From Virgibacillus sp. AGTR (GTDB taxonomy: Bacteria > Bacillota > Bacilli > Bacillales > Amphibacillaceae): a stretch of DNA of 62,022 bases. The notes below the pieces were generated by a model. That model did no database searches and was not told the origin of the DNA. It was given only the letters and a program-made list of their open reading frames with translations. The position numbers were made by a program, and so were the translations under genes. The stretch lies in NCBI RefSeq assembly GCF_016919725.2, contig NZ_JAJERH010000015.1, positions 1-62,022 on the forward strand. Direction: 5' to 3'. The number at the start of each line of letters is the position of its first letter. The first letter of the stretch is position 1. Shown here one piece after another: positions 9,322 to 22,460 of this stretch.

Positions 9322-9507
9322 ATAAAGTGAAACTTCAATCGGTTGAGGGTTTTGATTATCTCCACGGATGGTTAATACCACAAGAGGATGACCTAAAGGC
9401 CTTTGAACCAATCGAACATATACTGGCAGCTATCCTCCTACCACCAACATTCGTTTCACTTTACTGCTTGAAATGGAGGTCTTACTGCCATTTATAGGTG
9501 GGATAAA
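9322..9507 (+). repeat. Structured 185-bp repeat, copy 3
   Basis: Bounded by exact ATAAA (9322-9326 and 9503-9507). It starts ATAAAGTGAAACTTCAATC and holds ATGACCTAAAGGCC, GAACCAATC and a GTTTCACTTTA segment complementary to the 5' end. It lies downstream of the YitT gene in gene-free DNA. Confidence 0.9.
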
Positions 9508-9585
9508 AGAAATTACAGCAAAAGAAACACTTACTTATTGAGCTTAACCACTACATCAATTTTTCGTATAACCCTGAAAAAGCTT

Positions 9586-9815
9586 GAGGCTAGGACAAAA
9601 GAATCTTTAGGAACAAAAGTGCAAGCGCCCGATTTGAAACGTGTGACTGGAGCGAGTCAACGAACATAAAGGAATCATGGTGAGCTTGCGAGCCGATGAT
9701 GACTTAGATTAGAGCGATTTATGAAGTCGCCTCGTTTCTGGGTGCTTGTGCTGGACGACGCGGCTCAACACGCGTCTATTTATTCACATGGGCAAATTTT
9801 ATCATTTCCTAGACT
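9586..9815 (+). repeat. Dispersed repeat of the GAGGCTNGGACAAAA/A-module type
   Basis: Begins GAGGCTAGGACAAAAG, like the terminal repeat of the elements at 24407 and 56987, then continues with the A module also found at 1-190 and 56400-56556. It carries no terminal inverted repeat at its right end, so it looks truncated. It lies between the YitT gene and the end of the ilv-leu operon. Confidence 0.8.
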
Positions 9816-9820
9816 AAGAT

Positions 9821-9871
9821 AAAAAACCCAAACCTTATCTGAAATCATTTAGATAAAGTTTGGGTTTTTGT
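9821..9871. terminator. Bidirectional rho-independent terminator
   Basis: A strong hairpin: AAACCCAAAC plus TTATCT pairs with AGATAA plus GTTTGGGTTT around a 10-base loop, with A-runs on the left and T-runs on the right, so it works from either side. It lies 140 bases beyond the last gene of the leftward ilv-leu operon, which it probably ends. Confidence 0.85.
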
Positions 9872-10012
9872 TTTAGAGATAGATAGTTCATTCATCGCTT
9901 AGTCAAAATGCTTCGCTTTCCTGCGGGATCTTCAGCTCGTACTTTTGCCGCGGATTTTTTTCGAACAAGGAAAAAATCCCAGAATATATCTACCTCACCC
10001 AACGATTTATAA

Positions 10013-10972
10013 TTAAGAATTTACTAATACCGGATGGTGTAAACGATTGGCCAGCTGCTGAATGTTGGCCATTGCACCAATATCCATATTCCCACCACTA
10101 ACAATTAGCCCACAGTGTCGTGATTTGATTTGATTATTATGGGCAAACAATGCTGCTAATGTTGCTGCTCCCGCTCCTTCCATTAACGTCTTGTTACGCT
10201 CAAGCATATAGACAATTGCTGCAGCAATTTCTTCGTCCGAAACAGTCACAAGATCATCAACATACTTCTTAATAAGTGGCAAGGTTCGTTTACCAGGCTT
10301 TTTCACAGCAATTCCCTCTGCAATGGTATCCACCGATTTTAAATTTTGTATTCGATCTGAATGAAAACTATCATATATGGCAGCTGCCCCGCTAGCTTGC
10401 ACCCCAATAATTTTGATATTGCGATTCACATACTTAGCAGCGATTGCTATTCCACTTATTAAGCCTCCACCGCCGACTGGTACAAGAATGGTATCCATTC
10501 GATCTTCTTGCCTGAGCATTTCCATGGCGATAGTTCCTTGACCTGCCATTACATCATAATCATCAAAAGGATGAATATAAACCGACCCAGTCTGCATTTG
10601 TTTTTTTAATGAAGCTTCATATGCCTCCTGAAAGGTTTCTCCCGTTAGAACCACTTGAGCACCATAGTTGCGTGTTGCATTAACTTTGGCTAGAGGTGTT
10701 TTCTCCGCCATGTAAATGGTAGCCTTCGTTCCAAGTTTAGCCGCTGCATACGCAACGCCTTGCGCGTGATTCCCTGCTGACGCAGTAATAACTCCTCTTT
10801 TTAATTGTTCCTTTGTCAGTTGCATCAACTTAAACGTAGCTCCTCTAAACTTAAAGGCGCCCGTTTTCTGTTGATTCTCCATCTTGAAATAGACATGTTT
10901 ACCAACGAAATTATTTGTTGTTTGCGAAGTTAATAGTGGTGTCCGATGCACGATTGGAGTCAGTCGCTGCAT
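10013..10972 (-). CDS. ilvA: Threonine dehydratase (short form, no ACT domain)
   Basis: A 319-residue PLP enzyme that converts threonine to 2-oxobutanoate, the first step to isoleucine. The PLP lysine is in KTGAFKFRGA (Lys41), the phosphate-binding loop is VGGGGLISG, and SAGNHAQGVAYAA is the substrate loop. It ends after the catalytic domain and lacks the C-terminal ACT-like regulatory domain of biosynthetic IlvA, so feedback inhibition by isoleucine would be absent. Last gene of the ilv-leu operon, 75 bases after leuD. The ATG at 10972 leaves a short N-terminus. The same frame stays open upstream (TGEKVHTAM) towards GGAG at about 11024, but only a rare ATT or a frame-shifted GTG could start there, so the true start or an early frameshift is open. 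Confidence 0.88.
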   Translation of the reverse strand: MQRLTPIVHRTPLLTSQTTNNFVGKHVYFKMENQQKTGAFKFRGATFKLMQLTKEQLKRGVITASAGNHAQGVAYAAAKLGTKATIYMAEKTPLAKVNATRNYGAQVVLTGETFQEAYEASLKKQMQTGSVYIHPFDDYDVMAGQGTIAMEMLRQEDRMDTILVPVGGGGLISGIAIAAKYVNRNIKIIGVQASGAAAIYDSFHSDRIQNLKSVDTIAEGIAVKKPGKRTLPLIKKYVDDLVTVSDEEIAAAIVYMLERNKTLMEGAGAATLAALFAHNNQIKSRHCGLIVSGGNMDIGAMANIQQLANRLHHPVLVNS

Positions 10973-11047
10973 GGCGGTGTGAACCTTTTCACCTGTTAAG
11001 CAATTCCCAATTCCTTCACTCTCCTTGTATGTTTGCTCGTTGTATGA

Positions 11048-11629
11048 TCAATTATTGCTATTCTCATAGATTTCAATCTTTTCTTCATGCAGAAGCGTTA
11101 AGGCGATATCATCCCAACCATTTAATAGTTTCTCCTTATGATATGCGGGTATCTGGAAATGATATTCCTTATTTCCCTCAAATATTTTTTGATCTTCCAA
11201 ATCTATTGATAACGATAGATTCCCAATGTCTGCTTCTTCAAGCCATTGCTTTACCTGCTCTTCTTCTATCTTAATTAAGATAATTCCGTTCTTTAAAGCA
11301 TTATTATAAAATATATCTGCAAAGCTTGGAGCGATAATTACTCGAAAACCGTAGTCTAGCAATGCCCATGGAGCGTGCTCTCTAGAAGATCCACAACCAA
11401 AATTTTCTCCTGCCACTAAAATCGATGCATGTTGATAACGCTCCTTATTAAGACTAAAGTCTTGGCGTTTATTTCCTTCGTCATCAAATCGCCAATGATA
11501 GAATAAAAACTGACCGAATCCTGTGCGCTCAATTCGTTTTAAAAACTGCTTTGGAATAATTTGATCAGTATCAATATTTGTTCGATTCAATGGATACACA
11601 AGTCCTGTATGGTTTTTGATCGCTTTCAA
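11048..11629 (-). CDS. leuD: 3-isopropylmalate dehydratase small subunit
   Basis: A 193-residue swivel-domain subunit. With LeuC it isomerises 2-isopropylmalate to 3-isopropylmalate in leucine synthesis. Family marks are NRTNIDTDQIIPKQFLKRI at the N-terminus and AGENFGCGSSREHAPWAL, the substrate-binding loop, near residue 75. Normal length. It follows leuC by 12 bases in the leftward operon and precedes ilvA. Confidence 0.96.
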   Translation of the reverse strand: MKAIKNHTGLVYPLNRTNIDTDQIIPKQFLKRIERTGFGQFLFYHWRFDDEGNKRQDFSLNKERYQHASILVAGENFGCGSSREHAPWALLDYGFRVIIAPSFADIFYNNALKNGIILIKIEEEQVKQWLEEADIGNLSLSIDLEDQKIFEGNKEYHFQIPAYHKEKLLNGWDDIALTLLHEEKIEIYENSNN

Positions 11630-11641
11630 CTTTTTCCCTCC

Positions 11642-13051
11642 TTACAACGCCACACCTGCATAATTGCGAACGTCTACAAAATGTCCTTCAATAGCTGCTG
11701 CCGCTGCCATTTCTGGACTTACAAGATGTGTACGTGCACCATTTCCCTGTCTTCCTTCAAAATTACGATTTGATGTAGAGGCACATCTCCCCTCCGGAGG
11801 AACGATATCATCATTCATCGCAAGGCACATGCTACATCCAGCTTCTCGCCATTCAAATCCAGCATCCTGAAAGATTTTATCTAATCCTTCCTGTTCTGCC
11901 TGCCTCTTTATGCTAAATGAACCTGGCACAACAATAGCTCTAACATTAGCGTGAACATGTTTTCCTTTAACAATTTCCGCAGCCCTTCGCAAATCACTTA
12001 AGCGCGAATTTGTACAAGAACCGATAAATACATGATCAATATGAATAGAGGAAATTGGTTGATTTTCGTTTAATCCCATGTAATGTAGGGCACGTTCAAC
12101 ATCTTGCTTATATTCCACGTCATTCAAATTTGGAGTTGTTCCACTAACCGGTACACACATTCCTGGATTCGTTCCCCAAGTTACCTGCGGCTCCACTTCG
12201 TCACCGCGGATTGTTACTGTCTTGTCATAAACCGCTCCATCATCTGTTGCTAAAGCTAACCAGTCCTGAGCTATAGTTGTGAAGGCTTCATCCTTCCGTA
12301 CATGAACCCTTCCTCGTAAAAATTCAACTGTAGTTTCATCAGGACTGATCAAGCCAGCCCTTGCACCTGCTTCAATTGACATATTACATACTGTCATTCT
12401 TCCTTCCATAGAAAGGTTACGAATTGCTTCGCCTGTATACTCCATCACGTATCCAGTACCAAAACGAACACCAAATTTCGCAATAATTGCAAGAATTAAA
12501 TCCTTTGCTGTTACTCCTGCACCAAGATCACCTTCTACATGCACATTTAACGTTTTTGGACGTTCTTGCCAAATCGTTTGTGTTGCTAAAACATGCTCTA
12601 CTTCACTTGTTCCAATTCCAAAAGCTAACGCCCCAAAAGCACCGTGTGTAGAAGTATGACTATCACCACAGACAATGGTTTTACCAGGCTGCGTTAGACC
12701 TAGTTCAGGTCCAATAACATGGACTATACCTTGATCTGGATGAAACATATCTGCTAATGGAATATTATTTTCCTGACAATTTTCCTTTAATGTTTCCATC
12801 TGTTTACGGGATATCTCATCTTTTATTACATCTCGATTTCTCGTCGGTACATTATGATCCATCGTTGCAAAAGTCAAGTCAGGTCTTCGTACCTTTCGTT
12901 TGTTTATCCGCAGACCTTCAAAAGCCTGTGGAGAAGTCACTTCATGAATTAAATGCAAGTCGATATAAAGAAGATCTGGTTTTTCTTGCTCTTGATAAAC
13001 CACATGTTTTTCCCAAATTTTTTCAATAATTGTTTTTGACCGGCCCATCAT
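11642..13051 (-). CDS. leuC: 3-isopropylmalate dehydratase large subunit
   Basis: A 469-residue aconitase-family protein carrying the 4Fe-4S cluster. Cluster cysteines are visible in FIGSCTNSR and in GCSMCLAMN. Substrate and family motifs include [22 protein letters not shown] and [10 protein letters not shown]. It acts with LeuD. Start: two adjacent ATG codons, with AGGTG sequence just upstream; either is possible. It lies between leuB and leuD in the operon with small gaps. Confidence 0.97.
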   Translation of the reverse strand: MMGRSKTIIEKIWEKHVVYQEQEKPDLLYIDLHLIHEVTSPQAFEGLRINKRKVRRPDLTFATMDHNVPTRNRDVIKDEISRKQMETLKENCQENNIPLADMFHPDQGIVHVIGPELGLTQPGKTIVCGDSHTSTHGAFGALAFGIGTSEVEHVLATQTIWQERPKTLNVHVEGDLGAGVTAKDLILAIIAKFGVRFGTGYVMEYTGEAIRNLSMEGRMTVCNMSIEAGARAGLISPDETTVEFLRGRVHVRKDEAFTTIAQDWLALATDDGAVYDKTVTIRGDEVEPQVTWGTNPGMCVPVSGTTPNLNDVEYKQDVERALHYMGLNENQPISSIHIDHVFIGSCTNSRLSDLRRAAEIVKGKHVHANVRAIVVPGSFSIKRQAEQEGLDKIFQDAGFEWREAGCSMCLAMNDDIVPPEGRCASTSNRNFEGRQGNGARTHLVSPEMAAAAAIEGHFVDVRNYAGVAL

Positions 13052-13065
13052 TTTACACCTCCATC

Positions 13066-14175
13066 TCAGGCATAGGAATTACAAATACAATTAGAAACAC
13101 TATTCGTAGACAGGTTTCCAATCACGATATCAGTCATTTCCTTTGTGCTAACTACTATCCCATCCTCAATGGCCAAATCAGCTGTATAATACCCTTGATC
13201 TAGACTAGTCTGTACAGCTCTTTCAATTTCATCTGGCTCTTCGTGCATGTCAAACGAATGGCGTAGCATAAGGGCCGCAGATAAAATCATTCCTAATGGG
13301 TTGGCAATTCCTTTACCAGCAATGTCTGGCGCTGATCCATGAACTGGCTCATAAAGTCCAATACCATCCGTACGAATACTCGCTGATGGTAGCATCCCTA
13401 AAGAACCAGTTAGCACAGAAGCTTCGTCACTAAGAATATCACCAAATAGGTTTTCTGTGACTATCACATCAAATTGATTCGGTTGGGTGATTAATTTCAT
13501 TGCTGCTGCATCAACTAATAAATGCTCAACCGCGACATCTGGATATTCTTTACGTTTTGCTTCAACGATTTCTCGCCAAAATCGACTTGACTCTAGAACA
13601 TTGGCTTTATCGACAGATGTCAATTTTTTGTTCCTATGCTGTGCACTTTGAAAAGCTTTATCAATAATCCGTTCCATCTCAGTTCGGTGATAATATAACG
13701 TATCTACCACAGCATTCCCTTTTTCGATTCGTCCCTTTGGCTCACCAAAATAAAGTCCACCCGTTAATTCTCGAATGATTAGAATATCACTACCCTTTAT
13801 TACCTCCTCCTTTAATGGAGAAGCATGAAGTAATGGTAAAAACCCCTTTATAGGTCTTAGATTGGCAAATAAGCCTAGTGCTTTACGTATTCCTAATAGT
13901 CCTTTTTCAGGTCGTTGATCTCCAGGTAATGAATCCCACTTTTCACCACCAACAGCTCCTAATAAAATGGCATCCGCTTCCTCACAAGCTTTTACCGTTG
14001 TGTCTGGTAATGGTGTCTGAAATTGGTCAATTGCACTACCGCCAATGGCATGCTCTGCAAAAGTAAACTGATGACCGAACTCTGTTGCAATGGTTTGCAA
14101 GACGATTTTTGCAGATCCCATTATTTCTTTACCAATTCCATCACCAGGTAACATAACAATATGTCTCTTCATCAT
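13066..14175 (-). CDS. leuB: 3-isopropylmalate dehydrogenase
   Basis: A 369-residue NAD-dependent oxidative decarboxylase of leucine synthesis, converting 3-isopropylmalate to 2-oxoisocaproate. Seen are [11 protein letters not shown] at the N-terminus, LRPIKGF with [12 protein letters not shown] for substrate binding, and [26 protein letters not shown] with the metal-binding Asp residues. The C-terminus carries about 15 extra residues with two cysteines ([12 protein letters not shown]) beyond the usual end. It lies between leuA and leuC, with an AAGGAGG-type site before the ATG. Confidence 0.97.
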   Translation of the reverse strand: MMKRHIVMLPGDGIGKEIMGSAKIVLQTIATEFGHQFTFAEHAIGGSAIDQFQTPLPDTTVKACEEADAILLGAVGGEKWDSLPGDQRPEKGLLGIRKALGLFANLRPIKGFLPLLHASPLKEEVIKGSDILIIRELTGGLYFGEPKGRIEKGNAVVDTLYYHRTEMERIIDKAFQSAQHRNKKLTSVDKANVLESSRFWREIVEAKRKEYPDVAVEHLLVDAAAMKLITQPNQFDVIVTENLFGDILSDEASVLTGSLGMLPSASIRTDGIGLYEPVHGSAPDIAGKGIANPLGMILSAALMLRHSFDMHEEPDEIERAVQTSLDQGYYTADLAIEDGIVVSTKEMTDIVIGNLSTNSVSNCICNSYA

Positions 14176-14199
14176 TACGCCTCCTTCCTGTTTAAAAAT

Positions 14200-16792
<2,593 letters not shown>

Positions 16793-17311
16793 TTAAATAG
16801 TAAATGAATTTATTTCAGCAACTTGCGAGGGCTGTTGCCCTCTTAAGAAGGCAGTTACACCAGTTTTTGTTAGTTCCTTAATTCCATATGGTCGAAGCAG
16901 TGCGATTAATGCTTCTACCTTATCCGGTCTTCCGGTAACTTGAATTGTTAGACTATCTTTACTTACGTCAATGACGGAAGCACGGAATGGTGTAATAATA
17001 CCTTGGATCTCCGCGCGGAGTTGACCACTTCCACCAACCTTTATCAGGGCTAATTCTCTAGCAACGATGGCCCTCTCCGTTATATCGGAAACTTTTAATA
17101 CATCGATTTGTTTATTCAATTGTTTCGTTAGCTGTTCAAGCTTTTGATGGTCTTTTACGTCAACAACAAAGGTCATTTTTGAAATTCCTTCTGTTTCTGA
17201 GCTGCCTACAGAAATACTTTCGATATTGAATTGTCGCTTATGAAGCATACCTGTTATTCGATTCAGTACGCCACCTCGATTTTGTACTGTTGCAATGATA
17301 ATACGCCTCAT
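16793..17311 (-). CDS. ilvH: Acetolactate synthase small (regulatory) subunit
   Basis: A 172-residue regulatory subunit (also called IlvN) that activates the large subunit and carries valine feedback. It has an N-terminal ACT domain ([28 protein letters not shown]) and a C-terminal ALS_ss_C domain ([22 protein letters not shown]). Its start overlaps the ilvB stop by four bases (ATGA), typical of the pair. Confidence 0.96.
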   Translation of the reverse strand: MRRIIIATVQNRGGVLNRITGMLHKRQFNIESISVGSSETEGISKMTFVVDVKDHQKLEQLTKQLNKQIDVLKVSDITERAIVARELALIKVGGSGQLRAEIQGIITPFRASVIDVSKDSLTIQVTGRPDKVEALIALLRPYGIKELTKTGVTAFLRGQQPSQVAEINSFTI

Positions 17312-19029
17312 TTGCTCACCCCAATCATTTCATGAATTCCTTTTCCTGGTGCGATCATAGGATATACACACTCCTGCTGCACTACTCGACAATCTACTAG
17401 TACTGGGCCATTAAAAGAGAAAGCCTTTTTTAATACGTCTATGACTTCTGTTTCTTTATCAACACTCATCCCATGAATTCCATAACTCTCAGCAAGCTTT
17501 ATAAAATCGGGATTCTCCATAAACAATGATTCAGAATACCTTTCCTCATAAAAGCTTTCTTGCCATTGTCTTACCATTCCTAGTGCTTGATTATTTACAA
17601 TTATTATTTTGATTGGTAATTTCCGCTCTTTTACAACTGCTAATTCCTGAGCAGTCATTTGAAAGCCACCATCACCTACAATAGAAACCACTAATTGATT
17701 TGGTTCCCCCAGCTGTGCACCAATCGCGGCAGGGAACCCGAATCCCATCGTGCCAAGTCCTCCAGATGTTACCCAACGGTTCGGTTTTTCAAACGAATAA
17801 TATTGAGCCGCCCACATTTGATGCTGCCCTACATCTGTGGTTACGATGGCTTCTCCTTGAGTTAAACGATGAACCGTTTCTAGCAGCCATTGTGGTGATA
17901 TTTCTTTATCCGACCGCTCATACCAAAGCGGATAGTCCTGTTTATAACGTGTTAGTTTTACTTTCCAATCTTGATGATCAGGAAAAGTAATTGAACGAAG
18001 CAACAATGCCTGCAACGCTTCTTTTGCATCAGCTACCACCGGTATTTCTGTCTGCACATTCTTCCCAATTTCGGCTGGATCGATATCAATATGAGCTATT
18101 CTAGCTTTTGGAGCAAAGTGCTCTAAGTTTCCTGTTAAGCGGTCATCGAACCGAGCACCAATATTTATTAATAAGTCACATTCGTACATTCCCATATTTG
18201 CTGCATAGGTCCCATGCATCCCACCCATTCCTAAGAACAGTTCATGTGAACCTGGAAACCCTCCTAGCCCAAGTAACGTATTAATAACTGGAAGCTGATA
18301 CCTTTCCGCTAATTCCTTTAATTCCTCTGTAGCTTCAGCAAAGAGGATACCAGCACCGGCTAAAACAAGTGGCCGCTTAGCACGACTCAATGCATCGGCA
18401 AGTTTAATAATCTGCAATGGATTTGGCGTTTTATTTGGTTGGTAACCTGGTAGTTCAAATGTTGCCTCATGTACAGCCGATGAAAGCTCTGCCGAAACAT
18501 CTTTTGGTATGTCGACAACAACAGGGCCAGGCCTACCTGTAGATGCTATATGAAATGCTTCCTTCACAACCTTTGGCAGCTCTGATAGTTCTTTAACTTG
18601 ATAGTTGTACTTCGTAATAGGAGTTGTAATTCCCATTACGTCTGCTTCTTGAAATGCATCTGTACCAATAACATTACTTGCCACTTGACCAGTGAAAATA
18701 ACAATTGGCAAAGAATCCATCATTGCATCCGTAATTCCAGTTATTAAATTCGTTGCGCCTGGTCCCGATGTAGCTATTACTACCCCTGGCTTACCCGTAA
18801 CTCGTGCATACCCTTCGGCTGCATGAATCGATCCTTGCTCATGCCGGGAAAGTACATGTTCGAAACTTGCTTCGCTCCGATAGATAGCATCGTAGATAGG
18901 TAACACAGCTCCACCAGGATAACCAAAAATCGTATCTACTCCAGCATCGACTAATGCATGAATTAACACATCAGCACCCGTTAATGTTTTTTTTGTACTT
19001 CCCACATCATGCTTTGCCTGAACTTTCAC
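17308..19029 (-). CDS. ilvB: Acetolactate synthase large (catalytic) subunit
   Basis: A 573-residue thiamine-diphosphate enzyme making acetolactate or acetohydroxybutyrate. The catalytic Glu is in [16 protein letters not shown], and the central FAD-type domain shows [20 protein letters not shown]. The ThDP/Mg motif [13 protein letters not shown] ends in [13 protein letters not shown]. Normal length. First structural gene of the ilv-leu operon, starting about 100 bases after a structured repeat and a T-box leader. A GGAGGCATGCAGCAGTG-type region gives AGGAGG about 11 bases before the ATG. Confidence 0.97.
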   Translation of the reverse strand: MKVQAKHDVGSTKKTLTGADVLIHALVDAGVDTIFGYPGGAVLPIYDAIYRSEASFEHVLSRHEQGSIHAAEGYARVTGKPGVVIATSGPGATNLITGITDAMMDSLPIVIFTGQVASNVIGTDAFQEADVMGITTPITKYNYQVKELSELPKVVKEAFHIASTGRPGPVVVDIPKDVSAELSSAVHEATFELPGYQPNKTPNPLQIIKLADALSRAKRPLVLAGAGILFAEATEELKELAERYQLPVINTLLGLGGFPGSHELFLGMGGMHGTYAANMGMYECDLLINIGARFDDRLTGNLEHFAPKARIAHIDIDPAEIGKNVQTEIPVVADAKEALQALLLRSITFPDHQDWKVKLTRYKQDYPLWYERSDKEISPQWLLETVHRLTQGEAIVTTDVGQHQMWAAQYYSFEKPNRWVTSGGLGTMGFGFPAAIGAQLGEPNQLVVSIVGDGGFQMTAQELAVVKERKLPIKIIIVNNQALGMVRQWQESFYEERYSESLFMENPDFIKLAESYGIHGMSVDKETEVIDVLKKAFSFNGPVLVDCRVVQQECVYPMIAPGKGIHEMIGVSK

Positions 19030-19130
19030 TGCTGCATGCCTCCTTTTAATAACTAATTTATAAAGAAATCCTGCCCATCCATACTGGCCAAGGTATTCTT
19101 ATTGCCTTTTAACCTACTTAAACAAATCTA

Positions 19131-19316
19131 ATAAAGTGAAACTTCAATCAGTAGGGGGTTTGTTTATCATCCACTGATTGTTAGTACACAAGGGTATGAC
19201 CTGAAGGCCCTTGAACCAATCGGATATTTACTGGCAGTTATTCCCCCTCTTATCCATATTGTCTTCACTTTGTTGCTTGAATTGGGGGGCTTATTGCCAG
19301 TTATATGCGGGATAAA
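19131..19316 (+). repeat. Structured 185-bp repeat, copy 4, inside the ilv leader
   Basis: Bounded by exact ATAAA (19131-19135 and 19312-19316). Its right end merges with the T-run of the T-box terminator, so the element sits between the T-box and ilvB and is transcribed in antisense within the ilv mRNA leader. The first hairpin is near-complete (CAATCAGT with ACTGATTG). Confidence 0.92.
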
Positions 19317-19650
19317 AAAAAGACGCCTTGAATCCCCATAACTGCATACATGTTTACAGATTATATGGGGAGAAAAGCGTCTTCTTTTCACGGTACCACC
19401 CAGATTCTTAGTACTCTTGCGAATACCAACTCATGGGGACCAATATATTGGACCCCTTAGATAACAGGTACAGATATTGCACCTGGCCGGCCTATTAAGT
19501 AACCCCGTTCAGTCCGGCACTCAGAGATGATGTCAGAATATAGTGTACTTCCAGGCTCGCAGCAACCCTGGATCTCTGTGAATACACAGGTTATATTCCT
19601 TTTTTCCCGTCATAGTGTTAACAATATTTTATTTTTGGCTGCCCCTTTAT
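19313..19650 (-). promoter_or_regulatory. T-box riboswitch leader of the ilv-leu operon
   Basis: On the minus strand the T-box sequence GGGTGGTACCG lies at 19392-19402. It is followed by a large terminator: AAGACGC/GCGTCTT as outer arms, CCCCATA/TATGGGG inside, then a run of eight T. Upstream is Stem I with AGAGA and CCAGG..CCTGG arms and a GAATATA/TATATTC helix. Uncharged tRNA would pair its anticodon with the specifier and its CCA end with the T-box bulge, preventing termination. The specifier region reads TGACATCATCTCTGAGTG. ATC (Ile) and CTC (Leu) are both possible by eye, and leucine is usual for this operon. Confidence 0.95.
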
Positions 19651-19699
19651 TTATCGTGTTTGTTAGGTTTGAAATTTTTATAAGTTAATATTGCCGTTA

Positions 19700-19728
19700 A
19701 TAATATACCGTTTTAAACAAAGAGTCAA
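19700..19728 (-). promoter_or_regulatory. Sigma-A promoter of the ilv-leu operon
   Basis: On the minus strand, TTGACT (19728-19723), a 17-base spacer and TATTAT (19705-19700), about 50 bases before Stem I of the T-box. Spacing and position make it the likely operon promoter. An AATTTTCTT stretch at 19768 could be a weak CodY-like half site, but it is not convincing. Confidence 0.8.
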
Positions 19729-20309
19729 CAGATATTTTAAAGTTTTTTGATATTTTTGATTAGTGAATTTTCTTGTATACGCTTACAAACCTTTCACTTC
19801 TGTTTTCTCTGAAATGTTACAAAATGATTACATTCTAATATATTGCATAATACGCCTAAAAATTAACTTTTTATTTTCATAAATCTAAATTAATATATCA
19901 GAATGTATTAATTTGCCTTAAATTGCTTTTTTTCCAAATCTATATTAACTAATATATTGATAGGTTATTCACATTTTTACAGAACATCGAATGATTCATA
20001 TTTGTAGAAGTTTTTTCCATGAGGAAGTCTCGAGGAAAGTGTGTAATATCGTATTCAGGTGATAGATCAAAAAGCTTGTAGAAAACTAAAGAGCATTCGA
20101 TACGTTGGGTTATGACAGAATTTTTAGTTAAAATGAAGAGGGGGGAACGAACAATAATTGTTCCTATCATTGTTCGCTTTTTGCCTCTTAATTACGTTTG
20201 TCGAAGCCTCTTTCTGCTGTAAACTTTGTTAGATTTCAAAAAATCTATTGTTTGTCTATACAGGCAAGTGTTTACGCTAAGTCCTATCCACTTTATGCTT
20301 CATGTCTTG
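19729..20309. other. Gene-free AT-rich stretch between the ilv leader and ilvD
   Basis: No gene supported. It holds a hairpin at 20148-20176 (CGAACAAT/ATTGTTCG) followed by CTTTTTG on the plus strand. Just to its right, 20200-20215 reads on the minus strand GAGGCTTCGACAAACG, like the terminal repeat of the MITE-like family, so a decayed copy of that family may lie at 20140-20215. The short minus-strand open frame at 19949-20170 has no ribosome site. Confidence 0.4.
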
Positions 20310-21995
20310 CTACTCCGTTAAATAGTCCGTTACGGCACCAAGCGAGGAGCAAGAGACATTATGTGCATATTTACCTAACACACCCTTTTTATACAATGGG
20401 GGTGCTAACCACTCTTTCTTTCTTGCCTCCAATTCGCTCTCTGTAACCTTAAATGAAATCTCCTTTTTCTCAGAATCTATTGTTACCATATCGCCCTCTG
20501 CTAAGAAGGCAATTGGCCCCCCATCTTGCGCTTCTGGTGCGATATGTCCTACCACTAGCCCATGTGTTCCTCCAGAAAATCTCCCATCTGTTAGTAAAGC
20601 TACCTTTTCGCCCAAACCTTTTCCTACTAAAATTGCAGAGATTGATAGCATTTCTGGCATGCCTGGGCCACCCTTTGGACCAACGTAACGAATAACAAGT
20701 ACATCCCCTTCATTAATTTGATTACTCATTACCGCTGCTGTTGCTTCTTTTTCAGTATTAAATACTCTTGCAGGACCACTATGCCGCTTTACTTTCACAC
20801 CAGATACCTTCGCAACACCACCGCGTGGAGCTAGATTACCTTTTAATACAATTAATGGACCATCTTCACGTTTTGGCTTATTAATAGACATAATAACATC
20901 CTGCCCTTCTGTTAATGAAGGTGTGTCAGCTAAATTCTCAGCAATCGTTTTTCCAGTTACTGTTAAGCAGTCTCCATGGAGATAACCAGCTTCATAAAGT
21001 AGCTTCATCACAGCCTGTACACCTCCTACCCGATGAAGATCCTGCATAACATATTTACCACTAGGCTTTAGATCTGCCAAATGAGGAGTTTTTTCTTGAA
21101 TACGATTAAAATCATCAATTGTTAAATCTACTTCGATAGCATGTGCAATAGCTAATAGATGTAATATCGCATTTGTAGAACCTCCCAAAGCCATCACAAC
21201 CGTTATAGCATTTTCAAATGCTTTTTTCGTCATAATATCCTTTGGAAATATTTCTTTTTCAAGCAAATGATAGACAGCTTTACCAGCTTCTTTGCAGTCT
21301 TTTGCTTTTTCGGCGGATTCGGCAGGATTAGACGAACTACCGGGCAAGCTCATACCAATAGCTTCCATTGCTGAAGCCATTGTATTTGCTGTATACATCC
21401 CTCCACACGCACCAGCTCCTGGGCAGGCATGACATTCAATGGAACGCAATTCCGTATCATCAATATCACCATTGTTATGCCTGCCAACACCTTCAAATAC
21501 TGAAACGATATCAATATCTTTACCATTCACAGAACCGGGAGCAATGGTTCCACCATACACAAAAACTGCTGGTACTCCTGCATTTGCTATGGCAATCATA
21601 CAACCCGGAATGTTCTTATCACAAGCTCCAATAGCAACCAATCCATCTAAATTCTCTGCGCCAACTACTGTTTCTATTGAATCACCAATCAAATCACGAC
21701 TTGGCAATGAATATCTCATCCCTTGTGTCCCCATGGAGATTCCATCTGAAACCGTAATTGTATTAAAAATTAAAGGAACACCGCCTGCTTCACGTGCTCC
21801 TTTCTTGGCCTGTACAGCCAGATCATCTATATGTATGTTACACGGGGTGACCTCACTCCATGTACTGGCTACACCGATCATTGGCTTTTGAAAATCTTCA
21901 TCTGATAATCCCACAGCCCTTAGCATAGCACGATTTGGAGCCTTCATTGCTCCCTCACTAAACACGTGGCTTTTAATGCGTAAATCTTTTTCCAA
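20310..21995 (-). CDS. ilvD: Dihydroxy-acid dehydratase
   Basis: A protein of about 561 residues that converts dihydroxy acids to 2-oxo acids in valine, leucine and isoleucine synthesis; needs an Fe-S cluster and Mg. Seen are [20 protein letters not shown] and [18 protein letters not shown] with the cluster cysteines, [20 protein letters not shown] near the C-terminus, and [11 protein letters not shown]-like family start ([13 protein letters not shown]). The open frame begins at a GTG at 22007 with no spacing to a ribosome site. The TTG at 21995 has AGGTGGGG 6 bases before it and gives the usual N-terminus, so it is preferred. Transcribed separately from, but parallel to, the ilv-leu operon. 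No T-box seen upstream. Confidence 0.95.
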   Translation of the reverse strand: MEKDLRIKSHVFSEGAMKAPNRAMLRAVGLSDEDFQKPMIGVASTWSEVTPCNIHIDDLAVQAKKGAREAGGVPLIFNTITVSDGISMGTQGMRYSLPSRDLIGDSIETVVGAENLDGLVAIGACDKNIPGCMIAIANAGVPAVFVYGGTIAPGSVNGKDIDIVSVFEGVGRHNNGDIDDTELRSIECHACPGAGACGGMYTANTMASAMEAIGMSLPGSSSNPAESAEKAKDCKEAGKAVYHLLEKEIFPKDIMTKKAFENAITVVMALGGSTNAILHLLAIAHAIEVDLTIDDFNRIQEKTPHLADLKPSGKYVMQDLHRVGGVQAVMKLLYEAGYLHGDCLTVTGKTIAENLADTPSLTEGQDVIMSINKPKREDGPLIVLKGNLAPRGGVAKVSGVKVKRHSGPARVFNTEKEATAAVMSNQINEGDVLVIRYVGPKGGPGMPEMLSISAILVGKGLGEKVALLTDGRFSGGTHGLVVGHIAPEAQDGGPIAFLAEGDMVTIDSEKKEISFKVTESELEARKKEWLAPPLYKKGVLGKYAHNVSCSSLGAVTDYLTE

Positions 21996-22007
21996 TGGAT
22001 TCCCCAC

Positions 22008-22413
22008 CTTTCTTTCGAATTATTATATGACTAATTATCAAATAGTTCAATGAATTTTTTTAATTATGATGATTCAATGTCGTCATTCAAGTCGTTTTGT
22101 GAAAATCCGAAAAACCTGTATGCGAGTGATTATCACAACAGACGGATGCACATCAGTAACAGATTCTTTTTTCTTTTTGCGTACATGGGGATTTATTTTC
22201 GATCAGACATATTCTAGATAGGGGAGATAAGATTCTATTGCTTATGGTTGATTAAGTTGGTTGCAAATCTTTTATGTATGAAGCTCCTTTTATTTATAGT
22301 GGTTGGAGGACTTTTCTGGATATTATAATAAATGGTACTGCGCGTTGGAACGGACTATTTCTTTAATTGATCTAACAAGATCGGATTGAGATAGCTTTAA
22401 TCTATCTAGGAAT
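22008..22413. other. Gene-free stretch upstream of ilvD
   Basis: AT-rich DNA with no open frame of note. It should hold the ilvD promoter, but no pair of boxes stands out. No repeat of either family and no T-box motif was seen. Confidence 0.4.
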
Positions 22414-22450
22414 AATTAAAAAACCTCTTGAAACGATGAATCAAGAGGTT
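22414..22450 (-). terminator. Rho-independent terminator of the aldo/keto reductase gene
   Basis: On the minus strand, AACCTCTTG and CAAGAGGTT form a perfect 9-bp stem with an 11-base loop followed by TTTTTAATT. It starts 11 bases after the reductase stop. Confidence 0.85.
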
Positions 22451-22460
22451 GTTCCTATTA

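Noticed and set aside
19949-20170. Minus-strand frame of 73 codons between ilvB leader and ilvD
   Set aside because: AT-rich, no ribosome site, no recognisable features; overlaps a hairpin.
21439-21891. 150-codon plus-strand frame opposite ilvD
   Set aside because: It is an antisense shadow of the well-conserved ilvD coding region.
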